DNA of 64,000 nt from Pseudomonas alcaligenes (GCF_014490745.1 NZ_LZEU01000001.1:1821001-1885000), one strand, 5' to 3'; shown: positions 53,153-61,491, numbered from the stretch's first letter. The notes: generated by a model from the sequence alone, not told the origin. Made by a program: numbers and translations.

Positions 53153-54611
53153 ACTCGCCCACCTGAAACAGACCCTGCAGAGCCATGCCCAGCAGCAGCC
53201 GCAACGCCTGGCGCTGTGGGGCGACAGCACACGGGTGGATTACGGCCATCTGCTCGACGAGGTGCAGCAGCGCGAAGCGGTGCTGCGCGAGGCCGGCGTC
53301 GCGGTGTTCGCCCTGGCCCTGGAGAACGGCCCGCAGGCGCTGTTCTGGGATCTGGCTGCGCTGTTCGCCGGGGTCACCTGCGTGATCCTGCCGCCGTTCT
53401 TCAGCCCGGCCCAGCGTGCCCACTGCCTGCAACAGTCGGGTGCCGGCCTGGTGCTGGCTGAAGAGACACTGGGCGCCGAACTGCAAGCCTGCGGCTATCG
53501 CCAGGATGGCGAATTCTGGCGGCCACAGCAGGGCGTGGCGGGGCTGTCGCTGCTGCCGGGTACGGCCAAGATCACCTATACCTCCGGCACCACCGGGACG
53601 CCCAAGGGGGTGTGCCTGAGTGGCGAAACCATGCTGCGTGTGGCCCGCGAGCTGGAGCTGGTCAGCCGGGCCAAGGCGCCGCAGCACTACCTGGCCGTGC
53701 TGCCGTTGGCCGTACTGCTGGAGAACCTCGGCATCTACGCTGCCTTGCTGGCCGGCGCCACCGTCAGCCTGCCGAGCCAGCGCCAGTTGGGTATCAGCGG
53801 CGCCAGCGGGGTGGACTGGCCGCGCCTGCTCGGCATGCTGATGGCGCGTGGGGCACAGAGCCTGATCCTGGTGCCGCAGCTGCTGCTCGGTCTGGTCACG
53901 GCCATCGAGCGCGGCGCAGTGCCGGCCAGCGGCTTCCGTTTCATCGCCGTTGGCGGCGCCAAGGTCTCGCCCGATCTACTGCAGCGCGCCGCGCGGGTCG
54001 GCCTGCCGGTGTTCGAAGGCTATGGCCTGTCCGAGTGCGCTTCGGTGGTCTGTCTCAACCGCCCGGATGCCAGCCGCCCCGGCAGTGTCGGCCGGCCGCT
54101 GCCCCATGTGCAGGTGCGCCTGGCCGAGGATGGCGAGGTGCTGGTGCAGGGCTCGATTCTCAACGGTTACCTCGGCGAGCCAGCCTTCACTGGCCAGTGG
54201 TGGCCCACCGGCGATATCGGCGAGTTCGATGCGGATGGCTACCTGTATCTGCGCGGGCGCAAGAAGCACCAGTTCGTCACCAGCTTCGGGCGCAACGTCA
54301 ATCCCGAATGGGTCGAGGCCGAACTGACCCAGCGCGGAGTCATCGCCCAGGCCTTCGTGCATGGCGAAAGCCTGCCGCGCAACGTTGCGCTGCTCTGGCC
54401 GCTGGATCCGAGCTGCCCGGATGCCATGCTGGCCAGCAGTGTGAGCGCGGCCAACCAGAGCCTGCCGGATTACGCCCGGGTGAGCAGCTGGATACGCCTG
54501 AATGAACCCTTTACCCCGGCCAATGGCTTGCTTACGGCCAATGGCCGACCACGGCGCGAGGCCATCCTGGCCCGCTACCAGAATCTGTTAGCCGAACCTG
54601 TTACCCCTTGA
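53142..54611 (+). CDS. AMP-forming acyl/aryl ligase (ANL family)
   Basis: A 489-residue adenylate-forming enzyme. ATP loop TSGTTGTPKG is at 147-156 (after ITY), the A5 motif is YGLSECASVV, and WWPTGDIGEFDADGYLYLRGRKKHQFVTSFGRNVNPEWVE covers A7-A8. The C-terminal A10 region, where ligases carry the catalytic lysine (as in T-x-x-x-K), reads TANGRPRREAI: the lysine is replaced by arginine (R469). The enzyme may therefore be slow in adenylation, or use a changed mechanism. The start ATG 53142 lies inside the T_hemolysin gene. Likely substrate: a fatty or aromatic acid. Confidence 0.85.
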   Translation: MQPELAHLKQTLQSHAQQQPQRLALWGDSTRVDYGHLLDEVQQREAVLREAGVAVFALALENGPQALFWDLAALFAGVTCVILPPFFSPAQRAHCLQQSGAGLVLAEETLGAELQACGYRQDGEFWRPQQGVAGLSLLPGTAKITYTSGTTGTPKGVCLSGETMLRVARELELVSRAKAPQHYLAVLPLAVLLENLGIYAALLAGATVSLPSQRQLGISGASGVDWPRLLGMLMARGAQSLILVPQLLLGLVTAIERGAVPASGFRFIAVGGAKVSPDLLQRAARVGLPVFEGYGLSECASVVCLNRPDASRPGSVGRPLPHVQVRLAEDGEVLVQGSILNGYLGEPAFTGQWWPTGDIGEFDADGYLYLRGRKKHQFVTSFGRNVNPEWVEAELTQRGVIAQAFVHGESLPRNVALLWPLDPSCPDAMLASSVSAANQSLPDYARVSSWIRLNEPFTPANGLLTANGRPRREAILARYQNLLAEPVTP

Positions 54612-54621
54612 GGAGTTGAAC

Positions 54622-55314
54622 ATGAATTTCTTCGATGAACTGCAAGCTGCCACCACTGCCGAGCGCCAGGCCCTGTTCGAGGTGCCGGTGATTCGCGAGG
54701 CCCTCAGCGGCCAGGTCAGCCTGGACAGCTACGTGGCTTTCCTGACCCAGGCCTATTACCACGTGCGCCACACCGTACCGCTGATGATGGCCTGCGGTGC
54801 GCGTCTACCGGCCGGCAAAGAGTGGCTGCGCGCTGCCGTGCGCGACTATATCGAGGAGGAGTATGGCCACGAGCAGTGGATCCTCAACGACATCGCGGCC
54901 TGTGGCGGCAACCATCAAGCAGTGCGCGATGGCCAGCCGTCGCTGGCAATCGAGCTGATGGTCAGCTTCCTCTACGACACCATCGCCCGCGGCAACCCGG
55001 TGGGCCTGTTCGGCATGGTCAACGTGCTGGAAGGCACTAGCATCGCCCTGGCCACCCAGGCCGCGCAGACCATCCAGGGCCGCCTGGGTCTGCCCAAGGA
55101 AGCCTTCAGCTACCTGTTCTCCCATGGCTCGCTGGATATCGACCACATGGACAGCTACCGCAAACTGATGAACCAGCTCGACAGCGCCGAGGACAAGGCC
55201 GCGGTGATCCATGCCAGCAAGGTGGTCTACCGCCTGTATGCCGACATGTTCCGTGGCCTGCCGCGCAGCGGCGAGGAGCAGGTTCCGCGCGGGGTGCAGC
55301 ATGCGACTGCCTGA
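54622..55314 (+). CDS. Heme-oxygenase-like di-iron oxidase (TenA/HDO fold)
   Basis: A 230-residue all-helical protein of the TenA-like iron-containing redox enzyme group (HDO). Residues in ligand positions: E80 and H83/E84 in IEEEYGHEQW, E137 in NVLEGTS, and H168, D172 and H175 in SHGSLDIDHMDSY. Relatives such as UndA oxidise fatty acids to alkenes and others N-oxygenate or cleave amino-acid-like substrates, so C-H or C-C oxidation of the activated acyl substrate is the natural guess. ATG 54622 is chosen because AGGAG lies six bases upstream; a TTG two codons earlier sits directly after it. Overlaps the SDR gene by 14 bases. Confidence 0.85.
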   Translation: MNFFDELQAATTAERQALFEVPVIREALSGQVSLDSYVAFLTQAYYHVRHTVPLMMACGARLPAGKEWLRAAVRDYIEEEYGHEQWILNDIAACGGNHQAVRDGQPSLAIELMVSFLYDTIARGNPVGLFGMVNVLEGTSIALATQAAQTIQGRLGLPKEAFSYLFSHGSLDIDHMDSYRKLMNQLDSAEDKAAVIHASKVVYRLYADMFRGLPRSGEEQVPRGVQHATA

Positions 55315-56110
55315 GTGTCGGGCGCTGCTCACCGGCGCCAGCGGCGGCATCGGCCTGGCCCTGGCCGAGCAGCTATGCGCCGGTGGTGCGCAGCTGCTGG
55401 CGGTGTCGCGCCAGGGCCAGGGGCTGGACGAGCTGTGCCAGCGCTACCCCAAGCAGATCCGCCGGGTCGCGGCGGATCTGACCCGCAGCGACGGGCGCCA
55501 GGCAGTAGTCGAGGCCGCGCGGGCCATGGGCGGGCTCAACCTGCTGATCAACGCCGCTGGGGTCAATCGCTTCGCCCTGCTCGAGCAGCTGGATGACGCG
55601 CAGATCGCCGCGATGCTTGAACTCAACGTGATCGCCACCCTGCAGCTGACCCGCGCGCTGCTGCCGCTGCTGCGCCAGCAGCGGCATGCGCTGGTGGTAA
55701 ATGTCGGCTCCACCTACGGTTCCATCGGCTACCCCGGCTATGCCACCTATTGCGCCAGCAAGTTTGCCCTGCGCGGCTTCTCCGAGGCGCTGCGTCGCGA
55801 ACTGGCCGACACCGGTGTCGGCGTGTTGTACGTGGCGCCGCGGGCGACCCGCACCAGCATGAACAGCGACCAGGCGGTGGCGCTCAACGACGCGCTCAAG
55901 GTGAGCATGGATGCGCCGGCCAGTGTGGCCAGCGCGGTGATCGCCGCCGTCGCCGGCAAGCGCAGCGAGCTGTACCTGGGCTGGCCGGAAAAATTCTTCG
56001 TACGCCTCAACGGCATGCTGCCGCGCCTGGTCGACCGTGCCCTGCGCAAGCAACTGCCGCTGATCCGCCAGTTCAGTGAAAGCGCCAACAACAAGGAGTC
56101 GCGCCCATGA
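55301..56110 (+). CDS. Short-chain dehydrogenase/reductase of the acyltransferase/oxidase operon
   Basis: A 269-residue classical SDR. Cofactor loop TGASGGIGLALAEQL near residue 12, NAAG at about residue 86, serine in NVGSTYGSIGYPGY and catalytic YCASK. The C-terminal half (KFFVRLNGMLPRLVDRAL) is basic and hydrophobic, which may favour membrane-near work on lipids. The ATG lies within the last codons of the oxidase gene and its stop overlaps the TPR gene (ATGA). A keto- or alcohol-level redox step in the same pathway is inferred. Confidence 0.88.
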   Translation: MRLPECRALLTGASGGIGLALAEQLCAGGAQLLAVSRQGQGLDELCQRYPKQIRRVAADLTRSDGRQAVVEAARAMGGLNLLINAAGVNRFALLEQLDDAQIAAMLELNVIATLQLTRALLPLLRQQRHALVVNVGSTYGSIGYPGYATYCASKFALRGFSEALRRELADTGVGVLYVAPRATRTSMNSDQAVALNDALKVSMDAPASVASAVIAAVAGKRSELYLGWPEKFFVRLNGMLPRLVDRALRKQLPLIRQFSESANNKESRP

Positions 56111-56751
56111 ATAAATTGCTTACCCTTTGCCTGATGCTGGGCCTGAGCCTGCCCGCCTGGGCCCTGGATGAAGCCGGCAGCCAGCGCCTGCTGGAAGTGC
56201 AGCAGCGCTGGGCACAGATCCAGTACCAAGTTCCACAGGACGACAAGGCCAAGGCCTTCGAACAACTGGCGGCCAAGAGCGAGGCTTTCACCCGTGAGCA
56301 ACCGCAGGCTGCCGAAGCCTGGATCTGGCATGGCATAGTCACCAGCAGTTGGGCCGGTGCCGAAGGCGGCCTGGGCGCGCTGGGCAAGGCCAAGGACGCC
56401 CGGCGCTTCCTGGAAAAATCCATCCAGCTCGATCCCCAGGCTCTGCAAGGTTCGGCCTATACCAGTCTGGGTACCCTGTATGACCGCGTGCCGGGCTGGC
56501 CAATAGGCTTCGGTGACGAGGAACAAGCGGAGAAACTGCTCCGGCAAGCGCTGCAGATCAACCCGCAGGGCATCGACAGTCTTTACTTCTGGGGCGACCA
56601 TCTGTATCGCCAGGACAAGTACGCCGAAGCCCGCGATGCGCTGCTCAAGGCCAAGCAGGCGGCGCCGCGTCCGGGGCGTGAACTGGCCGATCAGGGCCGC
56701 CAGCAGGAAATCGACGCGCTGCTGAAAGTGGTCGAAGCCAAACTGAACTGA
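56107..56751 (+). CDS. Exported TPR-repeat protein
   Basis: A 214-residue periplasmic protein: signal peptide (MNKLLTLCLMLGLSLPAWA, cut after AWA), then about four TPR-like helix pairs. Recognisable repeat segments are DARRFLEKSIQLDPQALQGSAYTSLGTLYDR, AEKLLRQALQINPQGIDSLYFWGDHLYRQDKYAEARDALLKAKQ. It probably scaffolds or senses something on the periplasmic side. It is located between the enzymes and the two-component genes, so it could be an accessory factor of the sensor kinase. Starts by ATGA overlap with the SDR. Confidence 0.82.
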   Translation: MNKLLTLCLMLGLSLPAWALDEAGSQRLLEVQQRWAQIQYQVPQDDKAKAFEQLAAKSEAFTREQPQAAEAWIWHGIVTSSWAGAEGGLGALGKAKDARRFLEKSIQLDPQALQGSAYTSLGTLYDRVPGWPIGFGDEEQAEKLLRQALQINPQGIDSLYFWGDHLYRQDKYAEARDALLKAKQAAPRPGRELADQGRQQEIDALLKVVEAKLN

Positions 56752-56760
56752 GGGCAATGC

Positions 56761-57420
56761 ATGCGTTTGCTGCTGGTCGAGGATGACAGGGCGCTGGGCG
56801 AAGGGGTGCGTCTGGGCCTGCGCCAGGAAGGCTATACGGTGGACTGGCTGGAAGATGGCGCCAGTGCCCTGCATGCGTTGCTCAGCGAGAGCTTCGACCT
56901 GCTGGTGCTCGACCTCGGCCTGCCCAGGCTGGGCGGCATCCAGGTGCTGCAGCAGCTGCGCCAGAGCGGTTCGGCCCTGCCGGTGCTGATCCTTACCGCC
57001 CGCGATGCCACCGAGGATCGCATCGCCGGCCTGGATGCCGGGGCCGACGATTACCTGATCAAACCCTTCGACCTCGACGAGCTCAAGGCGCGCCTGCGTG
57101 CCTTGCTGCGGCGCAGCGCCGGGCGGGCGCAGTCGCGCATCGAGCATGCCGGGGTGTGCCTGGATCCGGCCAACCAGCAGGTCACCTACCAGGGCAAGGC
57201 CGTGCCGATGACGCCCAAGGAGTACCTGCTGCTGCACGAGCTGCTGTCACAGCCGGGCAAGGTGCTGACCCGCGAGCGCCTGGCCCAGTCGCTCTATGGC
57301 TGGGACGAGGAGGCTGAGAGCAATACCTTGGAGGTGCATATCCACCACCTGCGCAAGAAGCTGTTCAGCAACCTGATCCGCACCGTACGCGGGGTCGGCT
57401 ATTTGGTGGAAGAGCAATGA
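56761..57420 (+). CDS. OmpR/PmrA-family response regulator
   Basis: A 219-residue response regulator of the QseB/PmrA type. The receiver domain has the acidic pair EDD near the N-terminus, the phosphorylated D51 in LVLDLGLPRLGG, T in LTARDATEDR and K in YLIKPFDLDEL. The C-terminal winged helix ends with SNTLEVHIHHLRKKL and IRTVRGVGYLVEE, close to PmrA. It should bind paired TTAAG-like half sites, and such a pair precedes the operon at 52410. The stop overlaps the kinase ATG. Confidence 0.92.
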   Translation: MRLLLVEDDRALGEGVRLGLRQEGYTVDWLEDGASALHALLSESFDLLVLDLGLPRLGGIQVLQQLRQSGSALPVLILTARDATEDRIAGLDAGADDYLIKPFDLDELKARLRALLRRSAGRAQSRIEHAGVCLDPANQQVTYQGKAVPMTPKEYLLLHELLSQPGKVLTRERLAQSLYGWDEEAESNTLEVHIHHLRKKLFSNLIRTVRGVGYLVEEQ

Positions 57421-58790
57421 TGATCTCCATCCGCCGGCGCATCCTGGCCCTGGTGCTCGGCCTGCTGATGCTAGGTACGGCAGTGATTGCGCTGTTCAAC
57501 TACATCGACACCTCCCACGAGATCACCGAGATCTACGATGCCCAGCTGGCGCAGACCGCGCGTCTGCTGCAGGGGGTGATGCAGATGCCGCTGCAGGGCG
57601 TGGAGCGGGCCCATCTCTACGAGGCCTTCAACAGTGCCCTGGAGCGCGCCGGGCAGCGCAAGCCGGGGCATCCTTACGAAAGCAAGCTGGCCTTCCAGGT
57701 GTGGAGCAACACCGGCGAGCTGCTGGTCAGCACCGTCAGCGCGCCGCACCTGGCCGCCCCTCCGAAGCGCCCCGGCTACGCCAATATCGACCTGGGCGAG
57801 CACCAGTGGCGCGGTTTTCTGCTGCAGGACGAGCGCCAGGCCGTGTTGATCTGGGTCGGTGAGCGCGACGACGTGCGCCAGGATCTGGTCGGACGCATTG
57901 TCCGTCACAGCCTGTGGCCCAGTCTGATCGGCATTCCGCTGCTCGCCGCGCTGGTCTGGTGGGCTATCGGCTGGGGCCTGCAGCCGCTGCGCAACATGGC
58001 TGCGGTGATCCAGGGCAGGCATGCCGATTCCCTCGAGCCGCTGCAGCTGGTGCCATTGCCCAGCGAGCTGGCGCCGATGCAGGCGGCGCTCAACCGCCTG
58101 CTGTTCCAGATCGACCAGGTGCTGGAGCGCGAGCGGCGCTTCATCGCCGATGCCGCCCACGAAATGCGCACGCCGCTGGCGGTGCTGCGTATCCATGTGC
58201 AGAACGCCATCCAGGCCAAGGACGAGGCGCAGCGCCGCGAATCGCTGGATTTCCTGATCGGCGGCATCGACCGCGCTACCCGGGTGGTCAACCAGCTGTT
58301 GACCATGGCCAGAGTCGAACCGGCCCTGGCCAAGGGTAACTGGCCGAGCATCGATCTGCAGGTGGTGGTGCGCGAAAGCCTGGCCGAGCTGACCCCCTGG
58401 CTGCTCAAGCAGGGCCTGGAGCTGTCGCTGGAGGTGGGCGAGGGTGACTACCGGATCAGCGCCGACTCCGCCGCCATCGGCATCGCCCTGCAGAACCTGG
58501 TGACCAACGCGGTCAACTTCTCGCCGGCCAGCGGCCAGGTGCGGGTACTGCTGGCCAGCACGCCGCAGGCCATACGCCTGAGCGTCGAGGATCAGGGCCC
58601 GGGCATCGCCGCAGAGGAGCAGGCGCGGGTCTTCGAGCGCTTCTACAGCCGCGACAACAGCCAGGGCGCCGGCCTCGGCCTGGCCATAGTGCAGGTGATC
58701 GCCGAGCGCCTGGGCGGGCATATCGAACTGGCCAACCGTGCTGAGGGCGGTTTGCGCGCCAGCCTGGAGCTGCCGCGCATGGCGGGCTGA
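57417..58790 (+). CDS. Membrane sensor histidine kinase (QseC/PmrB type)
   Basis: A 457-residue kinase with a membrane helix at about 11-29, a periplasmic domain of some 130 residues (2CSK_N-like, with ITEIYDAQLAQTARLLQGV), a second helix at about 163-181, a HAMP-like linker, the phospho-accepting H248 in FIADAAHEMRTPLAVL, and an ATPase domain with NLVTNAVNFSP (N box), EDQGPGI (G1) and GAGLGLAI (G2). It pairs with the regulator encoded just upstream (ATGA overlap). Signal unknown; the products of this operon or cations are possible cues. Confidence 0.92.
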   Translation: MMISIRRRILALVLGLLMLGTAVIALFNYIDTSHEITEIYDAQLAQTARLLQGVMQMPLQGVERAHLYEAFNSALERAGQRKPGHPYESKLAFQVWSNTGELLVSTVSAPHLAAPPKRPGYANIDLGEHQWRGFLLQDERQAVLIWVGERDDVRQDLVGRIVRHSLWPSLIGIPLLAALVWWAIGWGLQPLRNMAAVIQGRHADSLEPLQLVPLPSELAPMQAALNRLLFQIDQVLERERRFIADAAHEMRTPLAVLRIHVQNAIQAKDEAQRRESLDFLIGGIDRATRVVNQLLTMARVEPALAKGNWPSIDLQVVVRESLAELTPWLLKQGLELSLEVGEGDYRISADSAAIGIALQNLVTNAVNFSPASGQVRVLLASTPQAIRLSVEDQGPGIAAEEQARVFERFYSRDNSQGAGLGLAIVQVIAERLGGHIELANRAEGGLRASLELPRMAG

Positions 58791-58833
58791 ATTGGCTATC
58801 ATGCAGCCTCCATCGTTTGAGTGAATGCCTGCC

Positions 58834-59142
58834 ATGACCGCTACACCTTCGTTGCTTGCCGAACTGCAGAACGCCGACATGCTGCTGATCGACGATCTGC
58901 ATGCCTGGCAGTTCGACCTTCAGCCCCAGGCCGAGGGCGAGCAGGTGCTGCTCAGGGTCGAGTGCATGGACGGGCGCACCCGTCGGGTCTGGAGCTTCAG
59001 CGCGGCAGCGGTGGCGGCCGCCCGAGCGGGCGAGGGCAGCTGGACGATTACCGATGCGACGGGCGAGCACCAACTGGTCTGCCTGGGTGCAGTGGTGGCC
59101 GAGAACGACGACGAGGCGGACGAGGCGCCTGCCGAGGATTGA
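58834..59142 (+). CDS. Small conserved hypothetical protein (DUF5629-like)
   Basis: A 102-residue acidic protein with a beta-rich core (VLLRVECMDGRTRRVWSFSAAAVAAAR) and an acidic tail (ENDDEADEAPAED). It reads like the Pseudomonas-specific DUF5629 family as I recall. ATG 58834 (MTATPSLLAELQNADML) matches the family start better than the ATG three codons upstream at 58825. Function unknown. It lies 43 bases after the sensor kinase gene and 17 bases before the DUF488 gene. Confidence 0.7.
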   Translation: MTATPSLLAELQNADMLLIDDLHAWQFDLQPQAEGEQVLLRVECMDGRTRRVWSFSAAAVAAARAGEGSWTITDATGEHQLVCLGAVVAENDDEADEAPAED

Positions 59143-59159
59143 GTTTGCGAGGTGGCGCG

Positions 59160-59558
59160 ATGATCCAGTGCAAGCGCGTATATGAGCCGCTGGCCGCCGA
59201 CGATGGCGTGCGCGTGCTGGTCGACCGCCTGTGGCCGCGTGGCTGCAGCAAAGACAGCCTGGGCCTCAATGCCTGGCTGCGCGACGTAGCGCCCTCGGCC
59301 GAGTTGCGCAAGAACTTCTGCCATGACCCGGCGCTGTTCGATGAATTCCGCCTGCTCTATCGCGGCGAGCTGGCGGCGCATCCCGAACACTGGCAGGGCC
59401 TGCTGGAAATGGCCGCCAAGGGCCGCCTGACCCTGCTGTTCGCCGCCCGCGAGGAACAGCAGAACAACGCTCGGGTGCTGGCTGAATTCCTCGAGGAAGA
59501 GCTGGAGCGGCGCGGGCCGTCCAGCTCGCCGGTGTGCTACGCCGACGAACCGGGTTAG
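59160..59558 (+). CDS. DUF488 family protein (YeaO-like)
   Basis: A 132-residue protein of the DUF488 (YeaO) family. Signatures are KRVYEPLAADDGVRVLVDRLWPRG near the N-terminus, WLRDVAPSAELRKNFCHDPALFDEFRLLYRGEL in the middle and LTLLFAAREEQQNNARVLAEFLEE. Function not established. GAGGTGG lies about six bases before the ATG. Its stop overlaps that of the convergent small gene at 59555-59824. Confidence 0.88.
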   Translation: MIQCKRVYEPLAADDGVRVLVDRLWPRGCSKDSLGLNAWLRDVAPSAELRKNFCHDPALFDEFRLLYRGELAAHPEHWQGLLEMAAKGRLTLLFAAREEQQNNARVLAEFLEEELERRGPSSSPVCYADEPG

Positions 59559-59824
59559 CCGGAGAACTCCGCGTCGCTGCGCGGCAGCTGTGGCGCCTGT
59601 TCATCCAGGGACTGGCGGTAGCGAATGCAGCCACGCATGAACTGCGGCCAGGCCGGTACCGTGGCAATGCGCCCGGCCTGTTCCGGCAGCAGGGCCCAGA
59701 GATCCGGGTGATACCAGCACAGGTCGTGGCCCGAGCAGTCGCGGTGGGCGCGGATGCCAGCGCGCAGGCGCTTCACTTCGGCCAGCAGCTGGTCATACGA
59801 AAAGCCTTGCAGATCGTCGTCCAT
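59555..59824 (-). CDS. Conserved hypothetical small protein
   Basis: An 89-residue soluble protein with the distinctive middle GIRAHRDCSGHDLCWYHPDLWALLPEQ, which is rich in His, Cys and Trp; two cysteines and several histidines could bind a metal. The pattern is familiar from many proteobacterial hypothetical proteins but I do not know a function. ATG 59824 has AGGTGC about six bases upstream. It is convergent with the DUF488 gene and divergent from the SDR gene. Confidence 0.7.
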   Translation of the reverse strand: MDDDLQGFSYDQLLAEVKRLRAGIRAHRDCSGHDLCWYHPDLWALLPEQAGRIATVPAWPQFMRGCIRYRQSLDEQAPQLPRSDAEFSG

Positions 59825-59934
59825 GGGGCACCTCCGCTGCTGTGTGGAGTGCCCAGCATAGTCCGCTAAAGGCTTTTAACGCTGTGGGGCGATAGCGAGG
59901 TTCTATTCGTCTGGCAGGGTTATTCTCTTTAATA

Positions 59935-59951
59935 TGTTGGTCGTAATTTAA
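59935..59951 (+). promoter_or_regulatory. AT-rich 17-bp motif, SDR promoter
   Basis: TGTTGGTCGTAATTTAA lies 47 bases before the SDR start. A copy differing at one position is found upstream of the divergently oriented thiolase gene at 62769-62785, with a shorter version at 62743-62754. A TetR regulator gene lies between the two promoters. Candidate operator. Confidence 0.5.
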
Positions 59952-59997
59952 CCGAGTTTGCTGCACTAAGACGACCACCCACCTGAGGAGATCCGCA

Positions 59998-60792
59998 ATG
60001 AATACGCACAACAAGCACGGCAAGGCCTTGGTCACCGGCGCTTCGTCCGGGATTGGCGCCACTTACGCCGAACGCCTGGCCCGACGTGGCTACGATCTGC
60101 TGCTGGTGGCCCGCGATGAAGCGCGCCTGCAGGCCATGGCCGAGTGGCTGGCCGGCGAGTACGGGGTCGGGGTCGAGGTGCTCAAGGCCGACCTGACCCG
60201 CAAGGCCGATATTCAAACGGTGGCACAGCGCCTGCGCAGCGACGGCGCCATCCGCCTGCTGGTGAACAATGCCGGCGTGGCCATGAACGGTACCCTGGCC
60301 GAGGCCGATGGCGAGCGGGTTGATGCCTTGCTGCAGCTCAATATCGCCGCGGTCACCCATCTGGCCGCAGCGGCTGCAACAGCCTTCACGGCAGCCGGGC
60401 GTGGCGCCATCATCAACATCGCTTCGGTGGTGGCCCTGGCGCCGGAGATGTTCAATGCCGTCTACAGCGCCTCCAAGGCCTATGTGCTGAGCCTGAGCCA
60501 GACCCTGCATGGCGAGATCGGCAAGCAGGGCGTGCAGGTGCAGGCGGTGCTGCCAGGCGTAACCCGTACCGAGATCTGGGAGCGCAGCGGCATCGACGAG
60601 GCGGCCTTGCCGGCCGAGATGATCATGGAAGTAGGCGAGATGGTTGATGCGGCGCTGGCTGGTTTCGACCAGGGCGAGCTGGTGACCATCCCGTCGCTGC
60701 CCGATGCCGCCGACTGGCAGGCCCTGGTCAGCGCTCGCGCCAAGCTGGGGCCGAATCTTTCGCGCAATAGCGCCGCGGCACGTTACAAGTAG
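59998..60792 (+). CDS. Short-chain dehydrogenase/reductase
   Basis: A 264-residue classical SDR of the DltE-like group: TGASSGIGATYAERLARRGYDLLLVARDEARL at the start, NNAGVAMNGTLA, catalytic serine in INIASVVALAP and YSASKAY. VLPGVTRTEIWERSGID is the C-terminal signature. Substrate unknown. It is transcribed from a promoter bearing a motif shared with the thiolase gene. TetR ends convergently 53 bases later with a terminator between them. ACCTGAGGAG lies eight bases before the ATG. Confidence 0.87.
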   Translation: MNTHNKHGKALVTGASSGIGATYAERLARRGYDLLLVARDEARLQAMAEWLAGEYGVGVEVLKADLTRKADIQTVAQRLRSDGAIRLLVNNAGVAMNGTLAEADGERVDALLQLNIAAVTHLAAAAATAFTAAGRGAIINIASVVALAPEMFNAVYSASKAYVLSLSQTLHGEIGKQGVQVQAVLPGVTRTEIWERSGIDEAALPAEMIMEVGEMVDAALAGFDQGELVTIPSLPDAADWQALVSARAKLGPNLSRNSAAARYK

Positions 60793-60806
60793 GTCGATGG
60801 ATAACG

Positions 60807-60836
60807 AACGCCCCGTCGCTTGTGGCGGGGCGTTTT
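60807..60836. terminator. Bidirectional terminator between SDR and TetR genes
   Basis: AACGCCCCG pairs with CGGGGCGTT around TCGCTTGTGG, with a T-run after it on the + strand. On the minus strand the run is shorter (GTTCG), so termination of the + strand SDR is the surer role. Confidence 0.8.
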
Positions 60837-60845
60837 GCTGTGGGC

Positions 60846-61412
60846 TTACTGAGCGGCTTTGGTCTGCTCGATCAACAGATGGCGGGTGCCCTGCAGCAGG
60901 CGATCGGCCAACTCGGGATCCTTCACGCTGCGCGATAACAGCAGGGCGCCAACCATGGCCGAGAGCACCAGTACGCTCTGCTCGGCGGCCGTGTCGCCGG
61001 GCAGGTGGCTTTCCAGCATGCTCAGGCGTTCGCGAATAACCTGGTCGGTCAGCTCGCTGGGCTGGCCGCGCTGGCCCAGTTCGGCGCACATGGTGGTCAG
61101 CGGGCAGCCGGCGCCGGGGTTGGCGCGGTGGGCAGGCGACAGGTAGCGACTAATAAAGGTGGCAACTGGCGTGGCACTGCTCAGGCTCTCTTCAGCGCTA
61201 CCCTTGAGCTGCTCGGTGGCGTGCTGCAGGGCGATTTCCACCAGCTCGTCCTTGGATTTGAAGTGCGCATAGAAGCCGCCGTGGGTCAGGCCCAGGGCCT
61301 TCATCAGCGGTTGCAGCCCGGTTGCGCCGACACCGTCCTGGCGGAACAGGCGTGCTGCTTCTTCGATGATGCGTTGGCGGGTCTTGGCTTTGTGGTCTTC
61401 GGCGTAGCGCAT
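60846..61412 (-). CDS. TetR/AcrR-family transcriptional regulator
   Basis: A 188-residue repressor. The N-terminal DNA-binding helix-turn-helix is TRQRIIEEAARLFRQDGVGATGLQPLMKALGLTHGGFYAHFKSKDELV; the C-terminal domain binds an unknown ligand and contains GCPLTTMCAELGQ typical of a TetR subfamily. It lies between a SDR gene and a thiolase gene whose promoters share a 17-bp motif, which is the natural candidate operator. The thiolase gene is upstream on the same strand, with a hairpin between them, so partial cotranscription is possible. Confidence 0.9.
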   Translation of the reverse strand: MRYAEDHKAKTRQRIIEEAARLFRQDGVGATGLQPLMKALGLTHGGFYAHFKSKDELVEIALQHATEQLKGSAEESLSSATPVATFISRYLSPAHRANPGAGCPLTTMCAELGQRGQPSELTDQVIRERLSMLESHLPGDTAAEQSVLVLSAMVGALLLSRSVKDPELADRLLQGTRHLLIEQTKAAQ

Positions 61413-61491
61413 GGTGCGGCGATCTCGCAGGATTCAGATGCTGAGTGTCATCTTAACCTGTGCCGGGCGCGGACGGCAGTCCGGGTGATGC

